Below, piece after piece: positions 41,677-50,278 of a stretch of 64,000 bases of DNA. The stretch comes from Puia dinghuensis (GTDB lineage Bacteria > Bacteroidota > Bacteroidia > Chitinophagales > Chitinophagaceae): positions 1 through 64,000 of the forward strand of contig NZ_BMJC01000006.1 of assembly GCF_014642875.1 (NCBI RefSeq). Reading direction: 5' to 3'. The translations under genes and the position numbers were made by a program. Each line of letters starts with the position of its first letter. Position 1 is the stretch's first letter. The notes under the pieces were generated by a model. It saw nothing but the letters and a program-made list of their open reading frames with translations, was not told where the DNA came from and did not search any database.

Positions 41677-42402
41677 ATGAAAGTATCATCCATCAGCAGG
41701 TGCCTTCTCGCGGGGGTAGTTATGTTTATTAGCTTATCGACTGTTTCGGCGCAAAGCAACAAATTCAATGGCCTTGGAACATTACTCACTCCGGACAATT
41801 GCGCCCTCTTATTGATCGACCACCAGCCTTTCCAGTTCGGCACTTTAGGAAGCCACAACAGTCAATTGGTCTTAAACAATGTTATCGGATTGGGCAAAAC
41901 AGCCAAGGTATTCAAAGTGCCCACTTTGCTGACCTCGGTGGTAGAAGAAAGAGGCGGGTATATCGTCAAGGGATTGACCGATATCTGGCCGGAGCAGACT
42001 CCCATCAACCGTACGTACATCAATGCCTGGGAAGATAAGAGAGTCGTCGACTGGGTAAAAAAGACCGGCAGGAAGAAAATTGTCATTGCCGGACTTTGGA
42101 CGGAGGTATGTGTAGCTATGCCTGCCTTACAAGCCGCCGGTGAGGGGTATGAGGTTTATGTGGTGACCGATGCATCTGCCGGTGTAACTGTGGAGGCTCA
42201 CGAAATGGCCATCCAGCGCATGATCATGGGGGGAGTGGTGCCTATCACTTTCAATGTATTTCAGGCCGAACTGCAACGTGACTGGGCAAGGACGGAAACA
42301 GCAGGTCAGCTTGTACCGATATTGATCGAACATATGGGTAATATCGGCACCAACATAGCTTGGGAAGCTCAGTTAACGGAGGCTGCGTCGAAAAAGAAAT
42401 AG
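41677..42402 (+). CDS. secreted isochorismatase-like cysteine hydrolase (YcaC type)
   Basis: A 241-residue protein with a signal peptide (MKVSSISRCLLAGVVMFISLSTVSAQ). The catalytic domain has CALLLIDHQPFQFG with the Asp nucleophile-partner near residue 48, and KIVIAGLWTEVCVAMPALQA with the active-site Cys near residue 145, then YEVYVVTDASAGV. This is the YcaC/nicotinamidase-like subgroup of the isochorismatase superfamily. A signal peptide is unusual but known for some Bacteroidota copies. The substrate is unknown and the usual catalytic Lys is not plain in the sequence. It follows the NTF2-like gene at 33 bases. Confidence 0.85.
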   Translation: MKVSSISRCLLAGVVMFISLSTVSAQSNKFNGLGTLLTPDNCALLLIDHQPFQFGTLGSHNSQLVLNNVIGLGKTAKVFKVPTLLTSVVEERGGYIVKGLTDIWPEQTPINRTYINAWEDKRVVDWVKKTGRKKIVIAGLWTEVCVAMPALQAAGEGYEVYVVTDASAGVTVEAHEMAIQRMIMGGVVPITFNVFQAELQRDWARTETAGQLVPILIEHMGNIGTNIAWEAQLTEAASKKK

Positions 42403-42510
42403 GCAGGCTATATTGTCAGGCTGGCAATTCGTATTCCACCTGTTGGAAGAATCAGCGAAAGAAGTTTGGGTGGCATCGATCATCCAGGCTTCTTTTATTT
42501 CCGCAAAGAT

Positions 42511-43101
42511 ATGGACAGCACAATATTCGAAATATTCAAAAAATACACGAGGCGGTATGTAAAACTCACCGATGAGGAATTGGCGAGGATAGAATCGGTA
42601 TGTACCTATAAGAAATTACGGAAACAACAGTATCTGCTGCAGGAAGGCGATGTATGGAAGTTGCATGCTTTCATTGTAAGAGGCTGCCTTCGTACCTATT
42701 CGATCGACGAGCAGGGCAAGGAACATATTGTCGGATTCGGGGTCAATAATTGGTGGGTCGGCGACCGGGAGAGTCTAAAATCGGGGAAACCATCCAAATT
42801 CAATATCGATGCGGTAATCAAAAGTGAAGTGATCCTGATCAGGGATCGGGACTTCACCAGGTTGTTGAAAGAGATCCCGGCTTTCAATGAGATGATCAGT
42901 ACTATCCTTGACAGAAGCTTTATGGCTGCACAGCAAAGAATATTGTCCTTTATCAGTCATTGCGCAGAAGAGAGATACCTGGCATTTTTGGAGGTGTATC
43001 CCGGTTTTGCCGCTTGTATCCCGAAGAATATGATCGCATCCTTTCTTGGCATTACGCGGGAAACCTTGAGCCGGGTCCGAAAATCTGCCGCCAGTAAGTA
43101 A
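42511..43101 (+). CDS. Crp/Fnr-like regulator, paralogue of the gene at 38300
   Basis: About 196 residues from the ATG at 42511 (MDSTIFEIFKKYT). The frame starts 15 codons earlier but in a non-conserved stretch. It contains a cyclic-nucleotide-binding-like domain (YLLQEGDVWKLHAFIVRGCLRTYSIDEQGKEHIVGFG) and a C-terminal helix-turn-helix (MIASFLGITRETLSRVRK). Nearly every block matches the 38300 protein, so the two regulators descend from one gene and flank the epoxide-hydrolase/isochorismatase island. No binding motif is known to me. It lies 108 bases after the isochorismatase-like gene and could regulate that unit. Confidence 0.83.
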   Translation: MDSTIFEIFKKYTRRYVKLTDEELARIESVCTYKKLRKQQYLLQEGDVWKLHAFIVRGCLRTYSIDEQGKEHIVGFGVNNWWVGDRESLKSGKPSKFNIDAVIKSEVILIRDRDFTRLLKEIPAFNEMISTILDRSFMAAQQRILSFISHCAEERYLAFLEVYPGFAACIPKNMIASFLGITRETLSRVRKSAASK

Positions 43102-43155
43102 TAAAAAAAGCTGGGCATAGAGAAGATGCGGGCGAGAAAAAAGGAAAAATAGGCG

Positions 43156-43193
43156 AAAACAGACTTGTCTGTCCGGGCAATTGTGTAATTTTG
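43156..43193 (+). promoter_or_regulatory. autoregulated tetR promoter with palindromic operator
   Basis: ACAGAC-N2-GTCTGT (43159-43172) is a perfect palindrome. A TTG at 43165-43167 inside it is followed after 18 bases by TAATTTTG (43186-43193), an exact -7 box. The ATG at 43198 lies only 4 bases after the -7 box, so the transcript is probably leaderless. TetR bound here would cover the -33 element. Confidence 0.7.
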
Positions 43194-43197
43194 CCAC

Positions 43198-43746
43198 ATG
43201 CCCGCTGAAAGAAAGAACTCCATTAGACATACGGTGATCGCCACCGCCTCCCGGCTTTTCTATAAGCAGGGCTATGCCAATACAGGCATCAACCAGATCA
43301 TCGAAGAGTCCGGGGTAGTGAAATCCTCGGTCTATACGGCCTTCCGGACAAAGGAAGATATCCTCATGACCTATCTGGAAACCACAGGTGCGGCAACGGA
43401 TAAAGCATTGCAAGATGCTGCGGATCAAAAGAGTACGCCAAAAGAGAAGGTTTTGGCCGTATTCGATTACCTCATAGGCCTGGTACAGGGAAAGGAATAT
43501 TATGGATGCCAGTTCCTCAATATAATCTCCGAGACACCGCTGGAGAATGAACGGGTTATGCAACAGATCCGAAAACAGAAGAACGGGGTACGCCACCTAT
43601 TTGCTCAATTGCTCGAACCTATTGGTAAACAGTCTCTTGCAGACGAGATTTATCTGTTGTTTGAAGGGGCGCTCATCGCCAATAAAGTTCACCGCGCCGT
43701 CTGGCCGGTGGAGACAGCAAAACGAATCGTTTCCAAATTGATCTAA
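43198..43746 (+). CDS. TetR/AcrR-family repressor
   Basis: A 182-residue protein with the standard TetR N-terminal helix-turn-helix (IRHTVIATASRLFYKQGYANTGINQIIEESGVVKSSVYTAFRTKEDIL) and a C-terminal ligand-binding region (ATDKALQDAADQKSTPKEKVLAVFDYLIGLVQGKEYYGCQFLNI). The protein probably binds the palindrome in front of its own gene and an identical, longer palindrome in front of the two alpha/beta hydrolases downstream. The inducing ligand is unknown. The start codon sits right after the -7 box, so translation is expected to be leaderless. Confidence 0.88.
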   Translation: MPAERKNSIRHTVIATASRLFYKQGYANTGINQIIEESGVVKSSVYTAFRTKEDILMTYLETTGAATDKALQDAADQKSTPKEKVLAVFDYLIGLVQGKEYYGCQFLNIISETPLENERVMQQIRKQKNGVRHLFAQLLEPIGKQSLADEIYLLFEGALIANKVHRAVWPVETAKRIVSKLI

Positions 43747-43793
43747 TTATCAACACTTTACCCAACCATAGAAAAAATATTTGTATCAATAAG

Positions 43794-43834
43794 AAAACAG
43801 ACTTGTCTGTTTTGTAGAATCTCTCCTATCTTTG
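43794..43834 (+). promoter_or_regulatory. hydrolase-operon promoter with TetR operator
   Basis: AAAACAGAC-N2-GTCTGTTTT (43794-43813) is a perfect 20-bp palindrome that contains the same 14-bp core as the tetR operator. A TTG at 43803-43805 in it is followed after 21 bases by TATCTTTG (43827-43834), an exact -7 box. A related but imperfect copy, with the half GTCTGTTTT, lies at 43845-43864, just after the expected transcription start. Confidence 0.75.
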
Positions 43835-43885
43835 AATCGTCAATAAAACAAGTCGGTCTGTTTTCACGCAAAAACCAACAATACG

Positions 43886-44746
43886 ATGAACACGCAAACT
43901 TTTCGTTACAAGTACATCCCGGTCGATGGACTCAGCATTTTTTACCGGGAAGCCGGAGAACCCGGCAGACAAACCATCCTTCTGCTCAACGGTGTCCCCA
44001 ATGCCTCCGGCGCATTCCAGGAGCTGATGAACGACCTTAAGGAAGAATTCCATCTCATCGCCCCTGACTTTCCGGGCTTTGGTAACAGTGAGGCGCCCGA
44101 CAAAACCAGGTATGACTATTCCTTCCACAATCTGTCGGTGACGATCGAACATTTCATGGATCAACTGGGCCTTCAGCACTCGCATGTGTATGCGCTCGGC
44201 TATGGCGGACCTATCGCCTTTCGCATCGCATTACGCCGGCCCAAGCTGTTTGCCAGCTTTATCCTGCAAAATTCCAATGCTTATGAAGAGGGGCTTGGCC
44301 CGGCCATGCACGATGCGGCCCCTTATCTCAGCAACCGCAACTCCGAGACCGAGAAGCTGGTCAAGCCACTGCTGACCCTCGACGGTATCAAGCTATTCTT
44401 TCTTAATGGGGCAAAAGATCAGCAGGCAGTCAATCCCGATCACTACCACGATGCGCTATATTATCTCAGCCGGCCCGGCCAGCAGGATATCCAGCTCGAT
44501 CTGCTCTACGATTACCGTAACAACCTGGCGGAATACCCAAAATGGCAGCAATGGCTCAAAACCACCCAGCCGCGAATGCTACTTGTATGGGGCAGGAATG
44601 ATGTGTTCTTCCCCGTCAGCGCGGCCGAGGCCATCAAACGTGATGTACCGGGGGCAGAACTACATGTGTACGACACGAGTCATCTGGCCCTCGAAGAATT
44701 TCACCTCGAGATCGCGAAGAACATTCATGCATTCCTTAACAATTAA
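43886..44746 (+). CDS. alpha/beta hydrolase paralogue with lost catalytic residues
   Basis: A 286-residue cytoplasmic protein of the epoxide-hydrolase/dehalogenase-like branch, the same length as the next gene and clearly its paralogue. Core features: LLLNGVPNASGAFQELMNDL, PDFPGFGNSEAP and a C-terminal YDTSHLALEEFHLEIA with the likely catalytic His. The nucleophile elbow reads ALGYGGPIAFR, so Gly105 stands where the neighbour has Asp103 (VFDYGAPVGFR). The HG of the oxyanion motif is also NG (LNGVP, against LHGFP in the neighbour). It may be a pseudoenzyme or have a different mechanism. Regulated by the TetR operator upstream, it lies 10 bases before the intact paralogue. Confidence 0.82.
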   Translation: MNTQTFRYKYIPVDGLSIFYREAGEPGRQTILLLNGVPNASGAFQELMNDLKEEFHLIAPDFPGFGNSEAPDKTRYDYSFHNLSVTIEHFMDQLGLQHSHVYALGYGGPIAFRIALRRPKLFASFILQNSNAYEEGLGPAMHDAAPYLSNRNSETEKLVKPLLTLDGIKLFFLNGAKDQQAVNPDHYHDALYYLSRPGQQDIQLDLLYDYRNNLAEYPKWQQWLKTTQPRMLLVWGRNDVFFPVSAAEAIKRDVPGAELHVYDTSHLALEEFHLEIAKNIHAFLNN

Positions 44747-44756
44747 AACAAAACAT

Positions 44757-45617
44757 ATGAATACGCCAAAATATCGGACCGTCAAGGTTAATGATCTGAA
44801 CGTTTTTTACCGGGAATCGGGTCCCGCGGGGGCGCCTGTGATCCTGCTACTCCATGGCTTTCCTACTTCCTCGCATATGTACCGTAACCTGATCCCGATG
44901 CTTGCTAAGGAATTCCATGTCATCGCGCCAGACCTCATCGGTTTTGGTTTTTCCGATGCGCCGCATCATACCCAATTCCGGTATAGCTTCGACAACCTCA
45001 CCTCCTATGTGCAGGGGCTGATCGACCTGCTCGGACTGAACAAATTCGCTATCCAGGTATTCGATTATGGCGCCCCGGTCGGATTCCGGTTGGCAATGGC
45101 CAATTCTGAAAAGATCACAGCTATCATCTCCCAAAACGGCAATGCCTATGAAGAAGGCCTCAGCGATGGATGGAATCCTATACAGAAATACTGGGCAGAC
45201 CCGTCCGAAGAGAATCGTAATAATCTCAGGGCCATGACCACCGCCGCAATGACCCAATGGCAATATTTCACCGGGGTGAGCGATAAGACGCTTGTGGCGC
45301 CGGAGTCTTATATGCTCGATCAGCTTCTGCTCGACCGCGCAGACAATATCGAGCTGCAGCTCGATCTGTTTAAGGATTACGCCAGTAATGTCGCATTGTA
45401 CCCTGCCTTTCACCAGTATTTCAAAAAATATCAACCGCCCTTCCTGGCTGTGTGGGGCGACAAGGACCCATTCTTCTTACCTCCAGGTGCAGAGGCATTC
45501 AAAAAAGATCTTCCCAAGGCCATCGTGAAATTTTACGATACCGGGCACTTCGCACTGGAAACACATGTCCGGGAGATTGGTGAAGGGATTCGCATCTTCC
45601 TGAAGTCATTATCATAA
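44757..45617 (+). CDS. alpha/beta hydrolase, Asp-nucleophile type
   Basis: A 286-residue protein. I start at the ATG at 44757, because the longer upstream frame overlaps the previous gene out of frame. It is an intact member of the epoxide hydrolase/haloalkane dehalogenase-like branch: LLHGFPTSSHMYRNLIPML, PDLIGFGFSDAP, the elbow FDYGAPVGFRLA with Asp103, an acid segment WGDKDPFFLP and YDTGHFALETHVREI with the catalytic His. It probably hydrolyses ester, epoxide or halide substrates in the cytoplasm, but the substrate is not visible. It pairs with the degenerate paralogue upstream and should be co-transcribed from the TetR-controlled promoter. Confidence 0.85.
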   Translation: MNTPKYRTVKVNDLNVFYRESGPAGAPVILLLHGFPTSSHMYRNLIPMLAKEFHVIAPDLIGFGFSDAPHHTQFRYSFDNLTSYVQGLIDLLGLNKFAIQVFDYGAPVGFRLAMANSEKITAIISQNGNAYEEGLSDGWNPIQKYWADPSEENRNNLRAMTTAAMTQWQYFTGVSDKTLVAPESYMLDQLLLDRADNIELQLDLFKDYASNVALYPAFHQYFKKYQPPFLAVWGDKDPFFLPPGAEAFKKDLPKAIVKFYDTGHFALETHVREIGEGIRIFLKSLS

Positions 45618-45841
45618 AGCCTCTCATGACAATTGTCATTACCGCTACTGAGCAACAGGATGCCCGGAGTCGTGAGAACCCTGGGCGTCCTAACGCAACC
45701 GAACAAGTTCATAGCAATCTTATATAGCGGGGTCTTCCTTCAGGCCTTCTGTTTGATGGTGCCAGGCATAGCCCTGATCCGGGTAATTTAGTTTTTTACG
45801 TCCCATAATATGGTTATCTTAAAGTAACGAAAATCTGCTGT

Positions 45842-48748
45842 ATGAGAAAAGCACTGCTACTGGTATGTCTTATCCTCAATTCCTACCTGTTATTTGCCCA
45901 GAAAATAGTCACCGGTAAAGTGGTCGACGCCAAGACCGGGACCCCGCTCGCAGGCGCCAGTGTAAAGAGCCGGCTCGGCAAGGCAGGCACTTCCACCGAC
46001 AATGATGGCATCTTTAAAGTGCAGGTAGCGGGCTCCAATGATGTGCTGGAAATAAGCATCATCGGGTACAGCCCCCAATCCTTCCCGCTCAATGGTCAAT
46101 CGGAAGTTACGCTTGCCCTGCAACCGGCCGCCAGCAGCTTGCAGGATATCGTCTTCGTCGGGAGCCGGGGCGCAGGGCGGGCCAAAACGGAAACCCCTGT
46201 TCCGGTGGACGTCATCAAAGTAAACCAGGTGGGGCTGCCGACAGGCAAAATGGAGCTGACCTCCCTGCTGAATATGACGGCCCCCTCTTTCAATTACAAT
46301 AAGCAAAGCGGCGGTGACGGCGCCGATGCCATCGACCTGGCAACTCTTCGGGGGTTGGGGCCCGATCAAACCCTGGTGCTGGTAAATGGTAAACGCCGCC
46401 ATCAGACGGCCTTTGTAGCACTCTTCGGTACACGCGGCCGGGGTAATTCCGGAACCGACCTGAATGCCATCCCGGAAGCATCGATCGACCGGGTCGAGAT
46501 CTTGCGGGACGGGGCCTCGGCACAATATGGGTCAGACGCCATAGCAGGGGTAATGAATATTATCCTGAAAAGGGATGTGAATCACCTTGCGGTGTCGGCT
46601 GGTTATTCCGCCTATTATGATCATAAATACAATTCCCTCAACAGCGTACAGCCGAATCAGTATGTCACCGGAAGTTGGTTTGACGGGCAAACATTCACCT
46701 TTGGTCTCAACCATGGGTTTTCCCTAGGCAGGCAAAATGGGTTCCTCAATTATTCCCTCAACTTCATGAGCCAGGGCAAGACTTTCCGGCAGGTGCCGGA
46801 CACCAATATATTCAGCAATCCGAAGGCCCTCCCTGTCAACAATGTACGCAGGGCCATGGGCGATGGTTCCGTCACATCGGGTGGGATCATGATCAATTCA
46901 GAAATTCCCCTGGCCGGCACCAGGACCACCTTCTATGCCTTTGGCGGATACAATTACAAAAATTCCAATGTCTACGCCTACTCCAGGAATTTCACCGGAC
47001 ACCCCGAGCGGTTTCCCAACGATGGCAACGGAAACCTGATCTTCGTACCGGGTATCATGCATTTTGCCGGCCCCGCATCCATTTCCTACACCAATCCCGT
47101 GAACATCAATTCGGCCAGTGATATTTATTACAACCCGAAAGAAGATGTACATATTACGGATGCATCTTTGTCCTTCGGTCTCAAGGGCGACATCGCCGAG
47201 TGGGACTGGGATCTCAGCAATACTGCGGGAGGCAATAATTTCCACTATTACGGCGACGGGACTTTCAATGCCTCCCTGGGAGCGGCAGGCGCAACCAGAA
47301 ACCATTTCGATGACGGTGGATTTTATTTTTTCCAGAATACGATCAACCTGGATGTCTCAAGGCAATACAAAAGCGTTGCGGAAGGCATGACTCTCGCCTT
47401 TGGCGGTGAATACCGGTATGAGCAATATAGTGTCTACAAAGGAGAACAAGCCTCCTATCTGAACTACAGTACCCAACCCGTTGCTTACCCGAATGGCGAC
47501 ACTACCTATCCCGCTACGGGCGCGCAGGGATTTCCCGGCTTCCAGCCGGCGGATGTACGTAAGGCCACCCGTAGCAACATAGCGGGTTACGGGGACGTGG
47601 CGATCGACATTACAAAAGCCTGGCTGGTGGATGGAGCCGTCCGGCTGGAGAACTATTCGGATTTTGGATTCGTCAATACCTATAAATTCGCCACCCGGGT
47701 GAAGCTGCCGAACCATGTCAATCTCCGCGCATCGGTGAGCACCGGCTACCGCGCGCCTTCGCTGCAGCAGATAAACTTCAGCAATACCGAAAGTAACGTG
47801 ATCGCAGGCGTCCCTTCGCTGGTGAAAATAGCCCCGAACTATAGCCCCATCACCCGTGCGGCAGGGATTCCCGATCTGAAACAGGAGAAATCGGTGAATG
47901 CCAGCGTGGGGGGCACCTGGAAACCGGTGAATAATTTCACCCTCACCGTGGACGGATACTGGGTGAAGATCACCAACAGGGTCGTCCTGTCCGGTACCTT
48001 CCAGGCGACCGACAATACGCTAAATTCCAAATTGACCAGTGCACTGCAGGCATTGCAGGTGAATAGTGCGCAATTCTTCGCCAATGCCGTCAATACCACC
48101 AATTACGGACTGGACGTAGTGGCCGACTGGTCTCAGACCTGGGGCAGGAACAAGCTCAGTGTCCTGTTGGCCGGCAATCTCCAGCACATGAATATCGACA
48201 AGGTGAATGTCCCGGCCGAGCTGAACGATACCTACCTGCACCAGCAGACCTTCTTCAGCGGAAGGGAACAGTATTTTGTAAAAGCCTCGGCTCCGCCCGC
48301 CAAGGTAAGCCTCAACCTGCAATACGATGTGAACAAATTCACGGTGGGCACGCATTTCACCTATTTCGGCCAGATCAAGCTGGAAGGGTATGGCTATTCA
48401 GGCGACAATTCCTTACTGGGAACGGGGAAGCAGGGCGACCCCAACCTCATCGGAACAGGCATTACGCCTGTCGTCAACCTGGGGGCGGACCAGTCCGGGC
48501 CACTGGTGCCTGAGATCTTTGACTACCATGGCAAAGTTGTATCCGATCTGTTCTTCTCCTACCGATTCTCCAAAAAGGTGAGCCTTTTCTGGGGAGTGGA
48601 CAATATTTTCAATGTGCATCCCGATCTGGGGATCGTACCCGGCGCCAATGCCCAATCATTTGACGGCGAAACAGGCGGACCATGGGATGCCGTGCAAATG
48701 GGCTATAACGGTATGCGGCCCTTTGCGAAGCTGGCTGTGAACCTGTAG
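45842..48748 (+). CDS. TonB-dependent outer-membrane receptor
   Basis: A 968-residue protein with a signal peptide (MRKALLLVCLILNSYLLFAQ), a carboxypeptidase-regulatory-like domain (VTGKVVDAKTGTPLAGASVKSRLGKAGTSTDNDGIFKV), a plug with VPVDVIKVNQVGLPTGKMELTSLLNMTAPSFNYNKQS and RVEILRDGASAQYGSDAIAGVMNIILKRD, and a long beta-barrel ending in a beta-strand at VNL. It imports a ligand such as a siderophore, vitamin or sugar chain. No SusD-type partner is next to it, which points to a non-glycan substrate. It has its own 3' terminator and is followed convergently by the DsbA-like gene. Confidence 0.9.
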   Translation: MRKALLLVCLILNSYLLFAQKIVTGKVVDAKTGTPLAGASVKSRLGKAGTSTDNDGIFKVQVAGSNDVLEISIIGYSPQSFPLNGQSEVTLALQPAASSLQDIVFVGSRGAGRAKTETPVPVDVIKVNQVGLPTGKMELTSLLNMTAPSFNYNKQSGGDGADAIDLATLRGLGPDQTLVLVNGKRRHQTAFVALFGTRGRGNSGTDLNAIPEASIDRVEILRDGASAQYGSDAIAGVMNIILKRDVNHLAVSAGYSAYYDHKYNSLNSVQPNQYVTGSWFDGQTFTFGLNHGFSLGRQNGFLNYSLNFMSQGKTFRQVPDTNIFSNPKALPVNNVRRAMGDGSVTSGGIMINSEIPLAGTRTTFYAFGGYNYKNSNVYAYSRNFTGHPERFPNDGNGNLIFVPGIMHFAGPASISYTNPVNINSASDIYYNPKEDVHITDASLSFGLKGDIAEWDWDLSNTAGGNNFHYYGDGTFNASLGAAGATRNHFDDGGFYFFQNTINLDVSRQYKSVAEGMTLAFGGEYRYEQYSVYKGEQASYLNYSTQPVAYPNGDTTYPATGAQGFPGFQPADVRKATRSNIAGYGDVAIDITKAWLVDGAVRLENYSDFGFVNTYKFATRVKLPNHVNLRASVSTGYRAPSLQQINFSNTESNVIAGVPSLVKIAPNYSPITRAAGIPDLKQEKSVNASVGGTWKPVNNFTLTVDGYWVKITNRVVLSGTFQATDNTLNSKLTSALQALQVNSAQFFANAVNTTNYGLDVVADWSQTWGRNKLSVLLAGNLQHMNIDKVNVPAELNDTYLHQQTFFSGREQYFVKASAPPAKVSLNLQYDVNKFTVGTHFTYFGQIKLEGYGYSGDNSLLGTGKQGDPNLIGTGITPVVNLGADQSGPLVPEIFDYHGKVVSDLFFSYRFSKKVSLFWGVDNIFNVHPDLGIVPGANAQSFDGETGGPWDAVQMGYNGMRPFAKLAVNL

Positions 48749-48759
48749 ATCTAAAAAAA

Positions 48760-48790
48760 ACGACCCGGCAATTGCCGGGTCGTACTTAAA
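48760..48790. terminator. bidirectional hairpin terminator after the TonB receptor
   Basis: ACGACCCGGCAA followed by TTGCCGGGTCGT (48760-48783) is a perfect 24-bp palindrome, preceded by an A run and followed by a short spacer and an A run. It sits between the receptor and the convergent DsbA-like gene. Confidence 0.8.
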
Positions 48791-48823
48791 AAACCCTGCC
48801 TGAAGTGATCGCCTGCCAAATGC

Positions 48824-49384
48824 TTATTTAGAATAGCCTGTCGGAAACTTTAACTGCCTGCACAATGTCTTGGCCTGATCGCAGATGTTTTTAACGGAGA
48901 GGCGGCCTTCCAGTTTTTTTCCATTGATGAAAAAGGCCGGCGCTTGTTTTATGCCCAATCGCATGCCTGCGGCTAAGTCGTCCTGTACATATTGACCGAA
49001 GCGTCCGGTGACCAGCGCATCCAGGAAATGAAGCCCGCCGATGCCCAGTTCGCGGGCATAAAAAGCCAGACTGGCCGTTCCCAGATTTCTCCGGTTGTGC
49101 AACAGCAGATCGTGCATTTCCGGGAACTTTCCTACTTGCGCCGCTGCGATGGCCGCCTCGGCAGCTTTGTGGGCCCGCTGATGAATACGCAGCTGTGGAA
49201 AATGACGGTAATTAAAATTGAATGTACCCGGATACAATCGCAGGACTTCCCGGACGACGAGGTTATTGTGCAGGGCGCTCTCGCACTCATAGTCGCCGAA
49301 TTCTGTCAGGGTGACGGGCGCTTTGGGATGGCCGATCAATACGTCTTTGGGGAGGATGACAGGAGCATCCCTGGAAATAGCCAT
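48824..49384 (-). CDS. DsbA-like thioredoxin-fold protein lacking the second active-site Cys
   Basis: A 186-residue protein of the DsbA/thioredoxin_4 group (VTLTEFGDYECESALHN, FNFNYRHFPQLRIHQRAHKAAEAAIAA, LGIKQAPAFFINGKKLEGRLS). The active site reads Cys34-Glu-Ser-Ala37 where CxxC is usual, so only one of the two redox cysteines is present. The cis-Pro loop (QAPAFF) is intact. No signal peptide is visible, so it is likely cytoplasmic and perhaps acts as a monothiol reductant or a GST-like protein. It follows the AraC-type gene at 15 bases on the same strand. Confidence 0.83.
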   Translation of the reverse strand: MAISRDAPVILPKDVLIGHPKAPVTLTEFGDYECESALHNNLVVREVLRLYPGTFNFNYRHFPQLRIHQRAHKAAEAAIAAAQVGKFPEMHDLLLHNRRNLGTASLAFYARELGIGGLHFLDALVTGRFGQYVQDDLAAGMRLGIKQAPAFFINGKKLEGRLSVKNICDQAKTLCRQLKFPTGYSK

Positions 49385-49399
49385 GGCTTTCGGTTTTGG

Positions 49400-50278
49400 T
49401 TAACTGATAGGAGAATAATTTTCTTTCTTGAAATCGCTAAAATTCTTTCCGTACACCGCCTTGAAGAATTTGCTGAAATGCGCGGTGTCCTCGAAGCCAA
49501 GCCAATGGGCTATCTGCTTCATGCTGTCGTTGGAATAGACGGCACGGCGTTTGGCTTCCAGCACCACCCGCCGCCGGATATGATACCCGGCGGAAAAGCC
49601 GGATATCTTTTTAACAACTTCATTGAGGTAATTAGCAGTCACCGAAAGCTCGCCGGCATAGTTCTTCACCAGTTTCCAGTTCATGTAGTTCTTCTCCAGC
49701 AGCTCGATAAAACTTCTTACCAGTTTCACATTCCTCGATTGTAAGGACAGTTGCATGGCGCCGTCCAGCTGCCTGGCGATGTAGATGAGGAAGATACTGG
49801 TATACCGGCGGATGATTTCCCTGCTCAAGACATTACCGTGATGCGTCTCCTTATACAACCGCCTGACGATCTCGTCCATTTCGTCAGCCAGCTCCGGTTG
49901 CATGCTGATGCCGGGGCTTGTTGTCAGCAGGTGGAAAAGGTTGAACCGGTAGACCAATTCCATTTCGTCGCCGCTTGAATTGACCAGGTATTCCGGAAAG
50001 GAGATCAAATAACCTTCTGCCTGTTCACCAGGCTCCAGCTGGTGCAACTGTCCGGGGCTGATACAATACAAGGTATTGCTCCCCATATTGTATTTTTTCA
50101 AGTCGATCTCCAGGCTGCCTTTACCATTCCTGATCCAGAGGATCTCGGTATCCTGATGCCGGTGCGGCATCTCCTGCCCGCCGGCCCTTTGTTCGTACAA
50201 CTCCTGTAGTGTCTGAATTTTAAGCGGGGTGTCCTTTTCTTCGCTTTGGAGTGCTGTGGCTGATGAGGTCATTGACAT
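49400..50278 (-). CDS. AraC-family transcriptional regulator
   Basis: A 292-residue protein with an N-terminal cupin-like sensor (residues 25-110: GGQEMPHRHQDTEILWIRNGKGSLEIDL, then CISPGQLHQLEPGEQAEGYLISF), a dimerisation region and a C-terminal AraC helix-turn-helix pair (GELSVTANYLNEVVKKISGFSAGYHIRRRVVLEAKRRAVYSNDSMKQIAHWLGFEDTAHFSKFFKAVYG). The ligand is unknown. It lies directly upstream of the DsbA-like gene and probably controls it. It is divergent from the ArsR operon. Confidence 0.9.
   Translation of the reverse strand: MSMTSSATALQSEEKDTPLKIQTLQELYEQRAGGQEMPHRHQDTEILWIRNGKGSLEIDLKKYNMGSNTLYCISPGQLHQLEPGEQAEGYLISFPEYLVNSSGDEMELVYRFNLFHLLTTSPGISMQPELADEMDEIVRRLYKETHHGNVLSREIIRRYTSIFLIYIARQLDGAMQLSLQSRNVKLVRSFIELLEKNYMNWKLVKNYAGELSVTANYLNEVVKKISGFSAGYHIRRRVVLEAKRRAVYSNDSMKQIAHWLGFEDTAHFSKFFKAVYGKNFSDFKKENYSPIS

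Noticed and set aside
44406-44756. Long N-terminal extension of the second alpha/beta hydrolase.
   Set aside because: It overlaps the first hydrolase out of frame and has Ser/Arg-rich, non-homologous sequence. The ATG at 44757 gives the same 286-residue length as the paralogue.
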